A DNA stretch of 64,000 nt from Planctomycetota bacterium (GTDB taxonomy: Bacteria; Planctomycetota; B15-G4). A model generated the notes under the pieces. That model searched no databases and had not been told where the DNA came from. It was given only the letters and a program-made list of their open reading frames with translations. Positions 28,160 to 35,701 of the stretch are shown piece after piece. The stretch spans positions 1 to 64,000 of the forward strand of contig JAJDEP010000013.1 of assembly GCA_029259715.1 (NCBI GenBank), given 5' to 3'. Within the stretch, counting starts at the first letter, position 1; every line of letters begins with the position of its first letter. Position numbers and translations under genes: made by a program.

Positions 28160-28237
28160 GGCGGGATTATACGGAGGGACGCGACAAGCGCTGGATCGGG
28201 TTTGGGTCGGGGTCACAGAGGTTATCCTGCGCGTCCG
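28160..28237. promoter_or_regulatory. Divergent promoter region, two probable leaderless starts
   Basis: On the minus strand TATAAT (28171-28166) stands exactly 6 nt before the ATG at 28159, placing transcription start at or next to the start codon. On the plus strand TATCCT (28223-28228) lies 9 nt before the ATG at 28238. Neither gene has a Shine-Dalgarno. Confidence 0.6.
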
Positions 28238-29134
28238 ATGTTCGACGCCGGCATCACCTACGAGGGCACCGTCTACCGGCCGCCCAGCGAGGCCCACAGC
28301 CTCATCCTGCAGGCCACCATCGGCTGCTCATACAACCGGTGTACCTACTGCGCGATGTACCAGGACAAGCGCTTCCGGCAGCGATCCCTCGACGAACTGC
28401 GGGCCGACATGGACAGCGTCGTGGCGACCGGGGGCGCCCGGGCCGTGCGGCGGGTCTTCCTGGCCGACGGCGACGCCCTGATCATGCGCACCCCGCGCCT
28501 GCTGGAGATCCTCGGGGATCTGAAGGACCACTTCCCGGCCTTCGAGCGGGCCTCCGTCTACGCCTCGCCCCAGTCGTTGCTGACCAAGAGCGTCGAGGAG
28601 ATCGCGGCCCTCAAACAGGCGGGCCTGACGGTCTACTACGCCGGCCCCGAGACGGGCCACCCCCAGGTCATGCAGGACATCGCCAAGGGCGTCACGCCGG
28701 AGCAGTTCGTGGAGGGCGCGCGGCGGGTGGTCGACGCGGGCGCCAAGCTCTCGGTCATCTTCCTGCTCGGCATCGGCGGCACCGACCTCAGCCACGAGCA
28801 CGCCGTGGCCTCGGCCGAGTGGTGCAACGCCGTCGAGCCCCGCTTCGTCTCGACGCTCACGCTGACCCCCGTGCCGGGCACGCCCATCTGCGACCGCATC
28901 GACCGCGGCGAGCTCGTGCTCCCCGGCCCCCGCGGCATCCTCGCCGAGCTGCGCACGTTCATCGAGCACCTCGACCTGCGCGGCGCCATCTTCCGGGGCA
29001 ACCACGCCAGCAACCAACTGCCCATCGGCGGCTCGCTCCCCAAGGACAAGCAGAGCCTGCTGTCGCTGCTCGACGCCTACATCGCGGATGAATCGCTGCC
29101 CCTGCGGCCACCCCAGTCGCCTCACTCCCTTTGA
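28238..29134 (+). CDS. Radical SAM protein (Elp3-like group, CX4CX2C)
   Basis: 298 residues. The [4Fe-4S] ligands are Cys30, Cys35 and Cys38 in 'GCSYNRCTYCAMY', a CX4CX2C spacing known from an Elp3-like subfamily of radical SAM proteins rather than the usual CX3CX2C. The rest fits a TIM-barrel: 'FLADGDALI', 'VYYAGPETGHPQVMQDI', 'LTLTPVPGTP' near the end. ATG at 28238 begins the conserved N-terminus; the ORF-track start at 27734 lies inside the divergent gene. The reaction is unknown. Its stop overlaps the TTG of recD2 (TTGA), so the two are translationally coupled. Confidence 0.88.
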   Translation: MFDAGITYEGTVYRPPSEAHSLILQATIGCSYNRCTYCAMYQDKRFRQRSLDELRADMDSVVATGGARAVRRVFLADGDALIMRTPRLLEILGDLKDHFPAFERASVYASPQSLLTKSVEEIAALKQAGLTVYYAGPETGHPQVMQDIAKGVTPEQFVEGARRVVDAGAKLSVIFLLGIGGTDLSHEHAVASAEWCNAVEPRFVSTLTLTPVPGTPICDRIDRGELVLPGPRGILAELRTFIEHLDLRGAIFRGNHASNQLPIGGSLPKDKQSLLSLLDAYIADESLPLRPPQSPHSL

Positions 29135-31425
29135 CGGGCGGCTCCACAGGTTCCGAGGGCAAGGCCGGCGGGCGGAGCCCGAGCGAGCGGGGCGCGCGCG
29201 GGCAGGATGCGGCCGGGCGCGACCGCTTCCGGCGGCGCCCCCCCGCCGACCCGACGCTCTTCTCGAAACCGGCCGAGGGCCCGCAGGACGTCCACGGCGT
29301 GTTGCGCACCATCACCTTCCGCAACGACGACAACGGCTACACCGTCGCGCGCCTCGATGTCGAGGGACACGACGATCCCGTGACCATCGTGGGCATCATG
29401 CCCGGCGTCGAGTCGGGTGACAGCCTGGTGGTGCGCGGACGCTGGACCGCCCACAAGACCTACGGCCCCCAGCTCGACATCGATGCCTGCGAGGTGCGCC
29501 CCCCCAGCGGCCGCGACGGCCTCACCCGCTACCTCGGCTCGGGCCGCATCCGGGGCGTGGGGCCGGTGCTCGCCGAGCGCATTGTGGAGGCCTATTGGCC
29601 CGACGTCCTCGACGGCATCGAGGCGCGCCCAGCCGGGCTCAGCCGGATCAAGGGCATCAGCAAGCGCCTCGCGGCCGGCATCGCTGAGCAGCTCGCCGAA
29701 CAGCGCGAGGCCGCCTCGGCCCTCGTCTTCCTCCAGGACCACGGCGTGGGGACCGCCCACGCCCTGCGCATCTGGCGTCACTACAAGGGGCGCACCGTCG
29801 AGCTCGTGCGCGCCAACCCCTATCGCCTGGCGGAGGAGGTCTTCGGCATCGGCTTCCGCACCGCCGACGGCATCGCCAAGGCGCTGGGCCACGAGAACGA
29901 CGCCGCCTTCCGCGTCGCCGCCGGCCTCGCACACGGGCTGGGCCGCGCCGCCATCGAGGGTCACACCGGACTGCCCACCGAGCTGCTGTGCGAGCGCACG
30001 GCCGCCTTCCTCGAGGTCGACCTGTTGCGCGTCGAGGGCGTGTTGGCCGAGTGTCTCGCCGCCGACCGCCTGATCGAGGACGGCCTCGTCTACCTGCCCG
30101 ACCTCCACGCGGCCGAGGTCGCCGTGGCCGCCGGCGTGCACCGGCTGCTCGCCTCCGGCGCCACCTCCGACGGACTGATCACCGCGATCCCCGACGACGC
30201 CCTGCAACGCGCCGGCGGCCTCGAGCCCTCGCCGGACCAGCGCGCCGCTCTCGCCACCGTGCTCGGGTCCCGCCTCGGGGTCGTCACCGGCGGGCCCGGC
30301 GTGGGCAAGACGACCATCGTGCGCGCGCTCATCGACCTGCTCGCGGCGGAGGGCCTCAAAGTCGCCCTGGCCGCGCCCACCGGTCGGGCGGCGAGACGCC
30401 TGACCGAGGCCTGCGGCCGACCGGCCTCCACCCTGCACCGCTTGCTCGGCATCACCCCCCTCTCCCAGGGCTTCCGCGCCGAACGGGAGGAGCCCCTCGA
30501 GATCGACGTGCTCGTGGTGGACGAGAGCTCCATGGTCGACATCGCCCTCATGGCCGAGGTCATGCAGGCCCTGCCCGACGCGGCGGGCCTCGTGCTGGTC
30601 GGCGACGTCGACCAGCTCCCCTCGGTCGGCGCGGGCTCAGTGCTGTCCGACTTCATCCGCAGCGGCGTCGTGCCGGTGGGACGCCTCACCACCATCTTCC
30701 GCCAGGCCGAGAACAGCGGCATCGTCCGCGTGGCCCACCAGATCAACGCCGGCGAGCTGCCCCGGTTCGACCCGGGACCCGACGGCCAGGCCTTCTTCGT
30801 CGAGCGCGGCGAGGCCTCCGAGGTGGTGGCGGCGCTCATCTCCATGGCCACCGATCGCATCCCCCAGCGCTTCGGCCTCGACCCGCGCCGGGACGTGCAG
30901 GTGATCACGCCCATGCACAGCGGCCCCCTGGGAACCGCCGCGCTGAACGACGCCCTGCGCGAAGTGCTCAACCCGCCCCGCCGCGGGGCCGCGGAGATCC
31001 TGCGCTTCGGACGCATCTACCGCGCCGGCGACAAGGTCATGCAGGTGCGCAACAACTACGACACCTCCGTCTTCAATGGCGACATCGGCCTGCTCGGCGA
31101 GGTCGACGAGGAGGCCGGCAGCGCCTGGGTCGAGTTCGACGGGCGTCGCGTGGACTACGCCCTCGACGACCTCGACCAGCTCCAGCCGGCCTACGCCATT
31201 ACCTGCCACAAGAGCCAGGGCAGCGAATTCCCGGCCGTCGTGTTGCCGGTGGTCTCCGGGCACGCCGTCATGTTGCGGCGCAACCTGTTCTACACGGCCT
31301 TCACCCGCGCGCGGCAGGTGCTCGTCGCCGTGGGCGAGACGTCGGCCCTGCAGCGCGCGGCCCGGGACGCCCGGGAAGGCGAGCGCTTCTCGCGGCTCGC
31401 CGAGCGCCTCCGCGGCGACGAATGA
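29131..31425 (+). CDS. recD2: ATP-dependent DNA helicase RecD2
   Basis: 764 residues, usual for RecD2, the RecBC-independent 5'-3' superfamily 1B helicase. An N-terminal OB-like segment ('VHGVLRTITFRNDDNGYTVA') is followed by helix-hairpin-helix motifs ('GSGRIRGVGPVLAERIV'), Walker A 'TGGPGVGKTT' (about residue 387), Walker B 'DESSMVD', and motifs near 'AITCHKSQGSEFPAVVLP' and 'YTAFTRAR'. It unwinds DNA in repair and recombination. The TTG start overlaps the radical SAM stop; the first 45 residues are low-complexity and not conserved in the family as I know it, so the true start could be later. Confidence 0.93.
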   Translation: MTGGSTGSEGKAGGRSPSERGARGQDAAGRDRFRRRPPADPTLFSKPAEGPQDVHGVLRTITFRNDDNGYTVARLDVEGHDDPVTIVGIMPGVESGDSLVVRGRWTAHKTYGPQLDIDACEVRPPSGRDGLTRYLGSGRIRGVGPVLAERIVEAYWPDVLDGIEARPAGLSRIKGISKRLAAGIAEQLAEQREAASALVFLQDHGVGTAHALRIWRHYKGRTVELVRANPYRLAEEVFGIGFRTADGIAKALGHENDAAFRVAAGLAHGLGRAAIEGHTGLPTELLCERTAAFLEVDLLRVEGVLAECLAADRLIEDGLVYLPDLHAAEVAVAAGVHRLLASGATSDGLITAIPDDALQRAGGLEPSPDQRAALATVLGSRLGVVTGGPGVGKTTIVRALIDLLAAEGLKVALAAPTGRAARRLTEACGRPASTLHRLLGITPLSQGFRAEREEPLEIDVLVVDESSMVDIALMAEVMQALPDAAGLVLVGDVDQLPSVGAGSVLSDFIRSGVVPVGRLTTIFRQAENSGIVRVAHQINAGELPRFDPGPDGQAFFVERGEASEVVAALISMATDRIPQRFGLDPRRDVQVITPMHSGPLGTAALNDALREVLNPPRRGAAEILRFGRIYRAGDKVMQVRNNYDTSVFNGDIGLLGEVDEEAGSAWVEFDGRRVDYALDDLDQLQPAYAITCHKSQGSEFPAVVLPVVSGHAVMLRRNLFYTAFTRARQVLVAVGETSALQRAARDAREGERFSRLAERLRGDE

Positions 31426-31501
31426 CCGGCGGGGCCTGAGCGCCCGGGCCGGGGTCCGCGCCCCTCACCGGGTGACGCCGCGCCCGCCGCGGGACCGACG
31501 C

Positions 31502-31942
31502 TCAGCGGCGGATGCGTTCCTGCAGGAAGCGCTCCAGGCCTTCCGCGTCGTCGGTGCCGATGCGCAGGCGCCGCTGGCCCAGGGTCAGCTCGACGCAGTC
31601 GCGGCCCCAGATGTTCCAGGTCCAGCCGCGCCCGGGGACCAGGTGGATGCCCCAGCCCTCCATGAGCGACGTGCGCGTGGCCACCGCCGCGTCGATCTCG
31701 TGGTAGGGCACGCGCCGACGGAAGAGCGCGAGCGGGCCGAAGGCGATGGAGAGGTGGTCGCCCCCGTCGCTCACCGTCAGCCACACGAAGCACAGGGAGA
31801 GCAGCAGCAGCACCCCCCCGACGGCGATGGCGACCACCAGCCCCTCACCGCTCGCGACGCCGCCGAGCACGATGGCCAGCGCCGACACGGCCCACAGGAT
31901 CAGGAAGAAGTAACCGACCTGGCGATGCTCGTAGGTCTGCAC
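31502..31942 (-). CDS. Small membrane protein, PH-like C-terminal domain
   Basis: 146 residues with two adjacent membrane segments ('FFLILWAVSALAIVLGGV', 'VVAIAVGGVLLLLSLCFVWL'). A soluble domain of about 80 residues follows ('VPYHEIDAAVATRT', 'LTLGQRRLRIGTDDAEGL') whose pattern resembles bacterial PH-like (DUF3093/YdbS-type) domains. GTG at 31942 is chosen because GGAGGA precedes it; the longer ORF runs into the methyltransferase gene. Function unknown. Confidence 0.72.
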   Translation of the reverse strand: MQTYEHRQVGYFFLILWAVSALAIVLGGVASGEGLVVAIAVGGVLLLLSLCFVWLTVSDGGDHLSIAFGPLALFRRRVPYHEIDAAVATRTSLMEGWGIHLVPGRGWTWNIWGRDCVELTLGQRRLRIGTDDAEGLERFLQERIRR

Positions 31943-31995
31943 GGATCGTCCTCCACGAACGGGATCGGTTTGGTGGGAAGCCGGCGACGCGCCTT

Positions 31996-32778
31996 TCAGC
32001 TCCCGGCACGCGGCGCGCCGGCCGCCATGTGGCTGAGGACCACGGCCGCAGCCACGGCCACGTTGAGCGAGCCCACCGATCCGTCGGGGCCGGCGGCCGC
32101 GGGGATCGCGCACAGGTCGTCGCAGCTCTCGCGGGTGAGGCGCCGCAGCCCTTGCTCCTCGTTGCCGAGCACCACCAGCCAGGCCCGTTCGCGATCGATC
32201 CGGTCGACGGTGTGCTTGGCCTCCTCGGCGCAACCGAGCACCCAGAGCCCCGCCTCCTGGGCCTGTTTCAAACCCTTGCGGAGGTTGGTCACGTGGGCGA
32301 AGGGCACGGCCTCCATGCCGCCCGAGGCGGTGTCGTAGGTCACCCCGGTGAGCGGGGCCGACTGGTCGCGGGTGAGCAGCATGCCGCGCACACCGACGTA
32401 GGCCGCCGAGCGGAAGATCGAGCCGACGTTGCGCGGGTCCTGCACGCGATCGAGGGCCATCCAGAGCCCCCGCGACGGCACCGAGTCGAGCAGTGCGTCC
32501 AGGGACAGGGCCTCGCGGGCTCGCACCCGCGCGATGCACATCCCTTCGCGCTGACTCTTCTCGCCGCCGCGTTCGCCGCCACGTTCGCAACCACGTTCGG
32601 GACCGCGCGCGGCACCACCGCGGCTCTGCTCGACGCGGACGCCGGCCGCCCGGGCGCGCTCGGCGACCCGCGTCCAGGCCGGCCCGCCCCCACCCGCCGA
32701 GAGCTGCACCACCTCCACGGCCTGGGGCCGGTGGCGCAGGGCGGCTTCGACGCTGTGGGGATTGCGCAGCTCGAGCAT
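31996..32778 (-). CDS. SpoU-family RNA 2'-O-methyltransferase, RlmB type
   Basis: 260 residues. The three SpoU/TrmH motifs are present: 'DRVQDPRNVGSIFRSA', 'LVVLGNEEQGL' and 'GSLNVAVAAAVVL', which build the trefoil knot that binds S-adenosylmethionine. The N-terminal part ('SVEAALRHRP') fits the substrate-binding domain of RlmB, which methylates G2251 of 23S rRNA, though other members of the family cannot be excluded. A charged insert of about 28 residues ('RGPERGCERGGERGGEK') sits between the domains and is not usual. ATG at 32778 lies 4 bp before the upstream stop. Confidence 0.88.
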   Translation of the reverse strand: MLELRNPHSVEAALRHRPQAVEVVQLSAGGGGPAWTRVAERARAAGVRVEQSRGGAARGPERGCERGGERGGEKSQREGMCIARVRAREALSLDALLDSVPSRGLWMALDRVQDPRNVGSIFRSAAYVGVRGMLLTRDQSAPLTGVTYDTASGGMEAVPFAHVTNLRKGLKQAQEAGLWVLGCAEEAKHTVDRIDRERAWLVVLGNEEQGLRRLTRESCDDLCAIPAAAGPDGSVGSLNVAVAAAVVLSHMAAGAPRAGS

Positions 32779-32782
32779 CGCG

Positions 32783-33502
32783 TCAGACCGCGACCCAGTT
32801 CCGCAGCAAGGCCCCCGCACCGTAGGCGAGCCCGGCCGCGGCCCCGCCGATGGCGAGGGTCTCGGCGCCCAGCAGCCACCAGGCCCGCAGCGACCAGCGC
32901 TGCCGGGCCGACCCGATGGCGAAGAACACCAGACCCACCAGCACGCAGGAGACCAGGAAGGCCCGCTCGACGCCCATGACGAAGGGCACGAGCGGCACCG
33001 CCCCCGCGAGGACGAAGGACACCATGGTGCTCAGGGCCGCCTGCAGGGGTGAGCGCACCTCGAGGGGCAGGCCGTATTCCTCCGTCAGCATCGTGCGCAC
33101 CCACTGGTCGCGGTCGGACGAGATCACGGTCACCATGCGCTCGAGGTCGTCGCCGCGGAAACCCTTGCGGTGGAAGATCTGGCGCAGCTCCTCCCGCTCG
33201 CCCTCGGGCTCCTCGTCGACCTGCTGCTCCTCGATGGCCTTGAGGTGCAGGAATTGCTCGCGCTCGGCGCGGGTGCCGGAGAAGTTGGCGGCGGCCATGG
33301 AGAAGCCGTCGGCGACCAGGTTGGCGGCGCCCAGGATCAGCACCACGCCCGTGCTCAACTCGGCGCCCGCCACGCCGGCGATGATGGCGAACGTCGTGAC
33401 GGCGCCGTCGATGCCGCCGTAGACCCGGTCACGCAGGTAGCTGTGATTCGGGCCGGCCTCCAGACGGTGCCGGATCTCCTCGGGTGAATGTCCGTGGTCG
33501 AT
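32783..33502 (-). CDS. VIT1/CCC1-family transporter with non-canonical start
   Basis: The ORF track begins at an internal GTG (33373), but the frame is open back to the stop of the upstream gene. The extra codons read 'HSYLRDRVYGGIDGAVTTFA', which I recognise as the conserved first membrane segment of this family. No ATG, GTG or TTG occurs in that stretch. The best candidate is ATC at 33502, 12 nt after GGAGGAG. After the first two helices comes a cytosolic helical insert of about 90 residues ('EEQQVDEEPEGEREELRQIF', 'HRKGFRGDD'), then three more membrane segments. The family moves Fe(II)/Mn(II). A frame error or sequencing error at the 5' end is possible. Confidence 0.75.
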   Translation of the reverse strand: MDHGHSPEEIRHRLEAGPNHSYLRDRVYGGIDGAVTTFAIIAGVAGAELSTGVVLILGAANLVADGFSMAAANFSGTRAEREQFLHLKAIEEQQVDEEPEGEREELRQIFHRKGFRGDDLERMVTVISSDRDQWVRTMLTEEYGLPLEVRSPLQAALSTMVSFVLAGAVPLVPFVMGVERAFLVSCVLVGLVFFAIGSARQRWSLRAWWLLGAETLAIGGAAAGLAYGAGALLRNWVAV

Positions 33503-33511
33503 GTCCGCGGC

Positions 33512-34117
33512 TCACTCCTCCGGCGGCTCGGGGCGATCGGTCTCGATCGCGATCCCCAAACCGTCCGCGATGCGGTTGGCGAAGGCGTAATACCCCACCA
33601 CCTCGGCAATGGCGAGCACGTCGGCGTCCGAGAAGCCCGCCGTCCGCAGGGCCTCCACGTCCGCGCGCTGCATCGACCCCGGATCGGCGGTGAGCTTGCT
33701 CGCGTAGACGAGCATGGCCGTGCGCCGCGCATCGAGCCCGGCGCGTTGCCAGTCGGTCTCGATGGCCTGGGCCAGGGTGTCGTCCTTCAGCAGCCGGCGC
33801 AGACCGCGCCGGTGGTGATCGATTCAGTAATGGCACGCATTGATGCCGCTCACCACGATGGCCACCATCTCGCGCTCGATCCGCGGCAGCGAGTCGGTGC
33901 CCTCCATGACGGCGGCGTAGAGCTTCCAGTGCGCCTGCAGACCGGCCGGGTGCAGCCCGTGCACCTTGATGATGTTGTCCATGTAACCGCTCTCCGGATC
34001 GAAGAACGGTTCATAGGCCGCTGCCACGTCGCCGGTCGCCTCGCGCGGCGGGATGGTGCGGATCCATGCGTCCTCGCCGGACGCTTCGGTCTGCGGATTC
34101 GAGTCCATGCCCGGCAT
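33512..34117 (-). CDS. AhpD-like peroxidase-related selenoprotein (Sec98, CxxU active site)
   Basis: The ORF track splits this gene at an in-frame TGA (33826-33824). Both halves fit one peroxidase-related member of the carboxymuconolactone decarboxylase/AhpD superfamily, 201 aa in all. The first half gives 'AWIRTIPPREATGDVAAAYE', 'NIIKVHGLHP' and 'EREMVAIVVSGINACHY'. After the TGA comes 'IDHH', then 'RRLLKDDTLAQAI' and 'VGYYAFANRIADGLGI'. The TGA takes the place of the second Cys of the CxxC redox pair (Cys95-His-Tyr-Sec98), with the His after it as in AhpD. A SECIS-type hairpin follows immediately. ATG at 34117 with GGGGAG upstream is the chosen start, 14 bp after the sulfatase stop. The likely role is thiol/selenol peroxide or disulfide chemistry. 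Confidence 0.85.
33794..33826 (-). promoter_or_regulatory. Bacterial SECIS element with UGA codon
   Basis: Directly 3' of the TGA, after 11 nt, CCGGCGC and GCGCCGG make a perfect 7-bp stem closing the 5-nt loop GGUCU. The loop begins 18 nt after the UGA, inside the window used by SelB, and its first G-G-U matches the apical loop I recall for E. coli fdhF. The hairpin is also coding sequence, as bacterial SECIS elements are. Confidence 0.8.
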
Positions 34118-34131
34118 CCTAGTCTCCCCGC

Positions 34132-35613
34132 TCACGAGCGGCCCCATCTGTCGCCGTGACGCTGCATCAGGCGGTCCAGGTGCTGCTCCATCTCCGCCAG
34201 CAGCGCCTTGTCGCCGGCCTCGGCCGAGTCGACCAGATTGCGGCGTTGCCACGGGTCGTGCTCCAGGTCGAACAGCAGCCAGGGCCGGTTCTGCTGGCGC
34301 GCGTAGAGATGGCGGGCCGTACGCACACCGCGCCAGCCCGGCCACGGCACCAGCGGGGCCTCGTGCGTCGTGAGGTAGGCGGCCGCCGGGGCCGTCGCGC
34401 CCGGGGTGCCCTGCAGCACCGCCGACACGTCGTCGCCGTCGAGCCCCGCCGGCACGGGCAGTCCGGCGAGCCCGCACAGGGTCGGGAAGATGTCCGGGGC
34501 CCCCAGCGGCGCCTCGATCACCGCGCCGGCGGGCACGCGCCCCGGCCAGCGCAACAGGAACGGCACGCCCGTCGACTCACGGAAGGGCATCTCCTTGCCT
34601 TCGAGGCCCTTGCTGCCGAGCATCGCGCCGTGGTCCGAGGTGTAGACCACGATGGTGTCGTCGGCCAGGCCCAGGGTGTCGAGCGCCGCCACCAGCCGGC
34701 CGAACTGCTGGTCGATGGCCTCGACGCTGGCGTAGTAGAGCGGCAGCTTGGCGCGGGCGTGCTCCTCGCTGCCGGTGCCGCGCACGTTGGGGGGCAGGGG
34801 CACGTCGTCGTAGTGGCGGAATTCCTCGGGGGGCTCGAGGGGATCGTGGGGCGGCCCCCACGAGAGCACCATCATCCAGGGCTCGGCGGAGGGCCGCGCC
34901 GCCCGCTCGGCCAGGAAGTCGAGCACCAGGTCGGTCTCCATCACCGGCCGGAACGCGCCGCCGCCCTCGACGAACTCGTCCTCGTCGGTGACGTACTTCC
35001 ACTCCCAGTAGGTGTGGGACGGATAGGTCGCGGCGGCCCAGTAGTCGTCGAAGCCGAAGCGCAGCGGCCCCCGCGGGACGTTGACCCAGCCCAGGTGCCA
35101 CTTGCCCACGTAGGCGCACTCGTAGCCGGCCGCGCCGAAGGTCTCGCCCAGGGTCGGGGCTCCGTGGGGCGGCCGCCATTGCCCCTTGTCGTCGACGCCG
35201 AAGTTGCGGTTCGACGTGTTGGTCAGCATGCCGTTCTTGTGGCCGAAGGTGCCCGTCATCAGGCTGGCCCGGTAGGGCCGGCACAGCGGCGTGTTCGCCA
35301 CCGCCGTGGTGAGCCGGGCCCCCTGCGTCGCGAAGGCATCGAAGGACGGCGTCGCCACGTGCGCGTCGCCGTAGCATCCGGTGGTCTGCGCGCGATGGCT
35401 GTCGGACAGGACGAAGAGGATGTTCGGACGCCGCCCTGACCCGGTCGGGCGGCCGCCACAGCCGGGCACCGAGAGCAGCAGCGGCAGGGTCGGGAGCGCC
35501 GCGGCGGCCGCCATGAGCTGCCGCCGCGTCGGTCCCCGCGTGGCCCCGGGATGGCCCGACGGGCGGCTCCCGCTCACGTCCGCATTCGTCGTCGTCTTGG
35601 ACCTCGGCGCCAT
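34132..35613 (-). CDS. Secreted sulfatase (formylglycine type)
   Basis: 493 residues. The N-terminus has a twin-arginine-like motif and a lipobox-like end ('TRRQLMAAAAALPTLPLLL', then 'SVPGC'), so export and lipid anchoring are likely. The alkaline phosphatase-like sulfatase fold shows metal-binding 'LFVLSDSHRAQTTGCYG', the modification site 'PLCRPYRASLMTG' (CxPxR, Cys near residue 111, converted to formylglycine), 'YVGKWHLG' and 'VVYTSDHGAMLG'. It hydrolyses sulfate esters, probably of polysaccharide; the substrate is not evident. TAGGAT lies 9 nt before the ATG. The selenoprotein gene follows 14 bp downstream, likely in one operon. Confidence 0.92.
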   Translation of the reverse strand: MAPRSKTTTNADVSGSRPSGHPGATRGPTRRQLMAAAAALPTLPLLLSVPGCGGRPTGSGRRPNILFVLSDSHRAQTTGCYGDAHVATPSFDAFATQGARLTTAVANTPLCRPYRASLMTGTFGHKNGMLTNTSNRNFGVDDKGQWRPPHGAPTLGETFGAAGYECAYVGKWHLGWVNVPRGPLRFGFDDYWAAATYPSHTYWEWKYVTDEDEFVEGGGAFRPVMETDLVLDFLAERAARPSAEPWMMVLSWGPPHDPLEPPEEFRHYDDVPLPPNVRGTGSEEHARAKLPLYYASVEAIDQQFGRLVAALDTLGLADDTIVVYTSDHGAMLGSKGLEGKEMPFRESTGVPFLLRWPGRVPAGAVIEAPLGAPDIFPTLCGLAGLPVPAGLDGDDVSAVLQGTPGATAPAAAYLTTHEAPLVPWPGWRGVRTARHLYARQQNRPWLLFDLEHDPWQRRNLVDSAEAGDKALLAEMEQHLDRLMQRHGDRWGRS

Positions 35614-35701
35614 GGCGGGCTCATCCTATCCGGGTCTGGCACGCCTTCGCAGCGGCGCATAGGATCAGCCGCCCTTCCCTCCCCCCACCCGTGCATCCGT
35701 C
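35614..35701. promoter_or_regulatory. Divergent promoter region, sulfatase/oxidoreductase
   Basis: 88 bp between divergent starts. On the minus strand TAGGAT (35628-35623) stands 9 nt before the sulfatase ATG, a leaderless layout. On the plus strand another TAGGAT at about 35660 would give a leader of roughly 30 nt for the oxidoreductase. Confidence 0.45.

Noticed and set aside
27734-28237. N-terminal extension of the radical SAM ORF
   Set aside because: It overlaps the divergent secreted protein gene and its promoter; conserved sequence starts at 28238.
29131-31439. 483-aa alternative frame (29988..31439) inside recD2
   Set aside because: Arg/Pro-rich shadow with no motif; all helicase motifs are in the 29131 frame.
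33512-33514. Second Sec readthrough joining the selenoprotein to VIT1
   Set aside because: The TGA is in frame with VIT1, but no hairpin of useful strength follows and the two families are not known as a fusion; a normal stop is simpler.
33512-34117. AhpD-like gene as a nonsense-mutated pseudogene
   Set aside because: The TGA lies precisely at the catalytic second Cys, both halves are intact and a SECIS-like hairpin with GGUCU loop follows; decay would not place a stop there with that structure.
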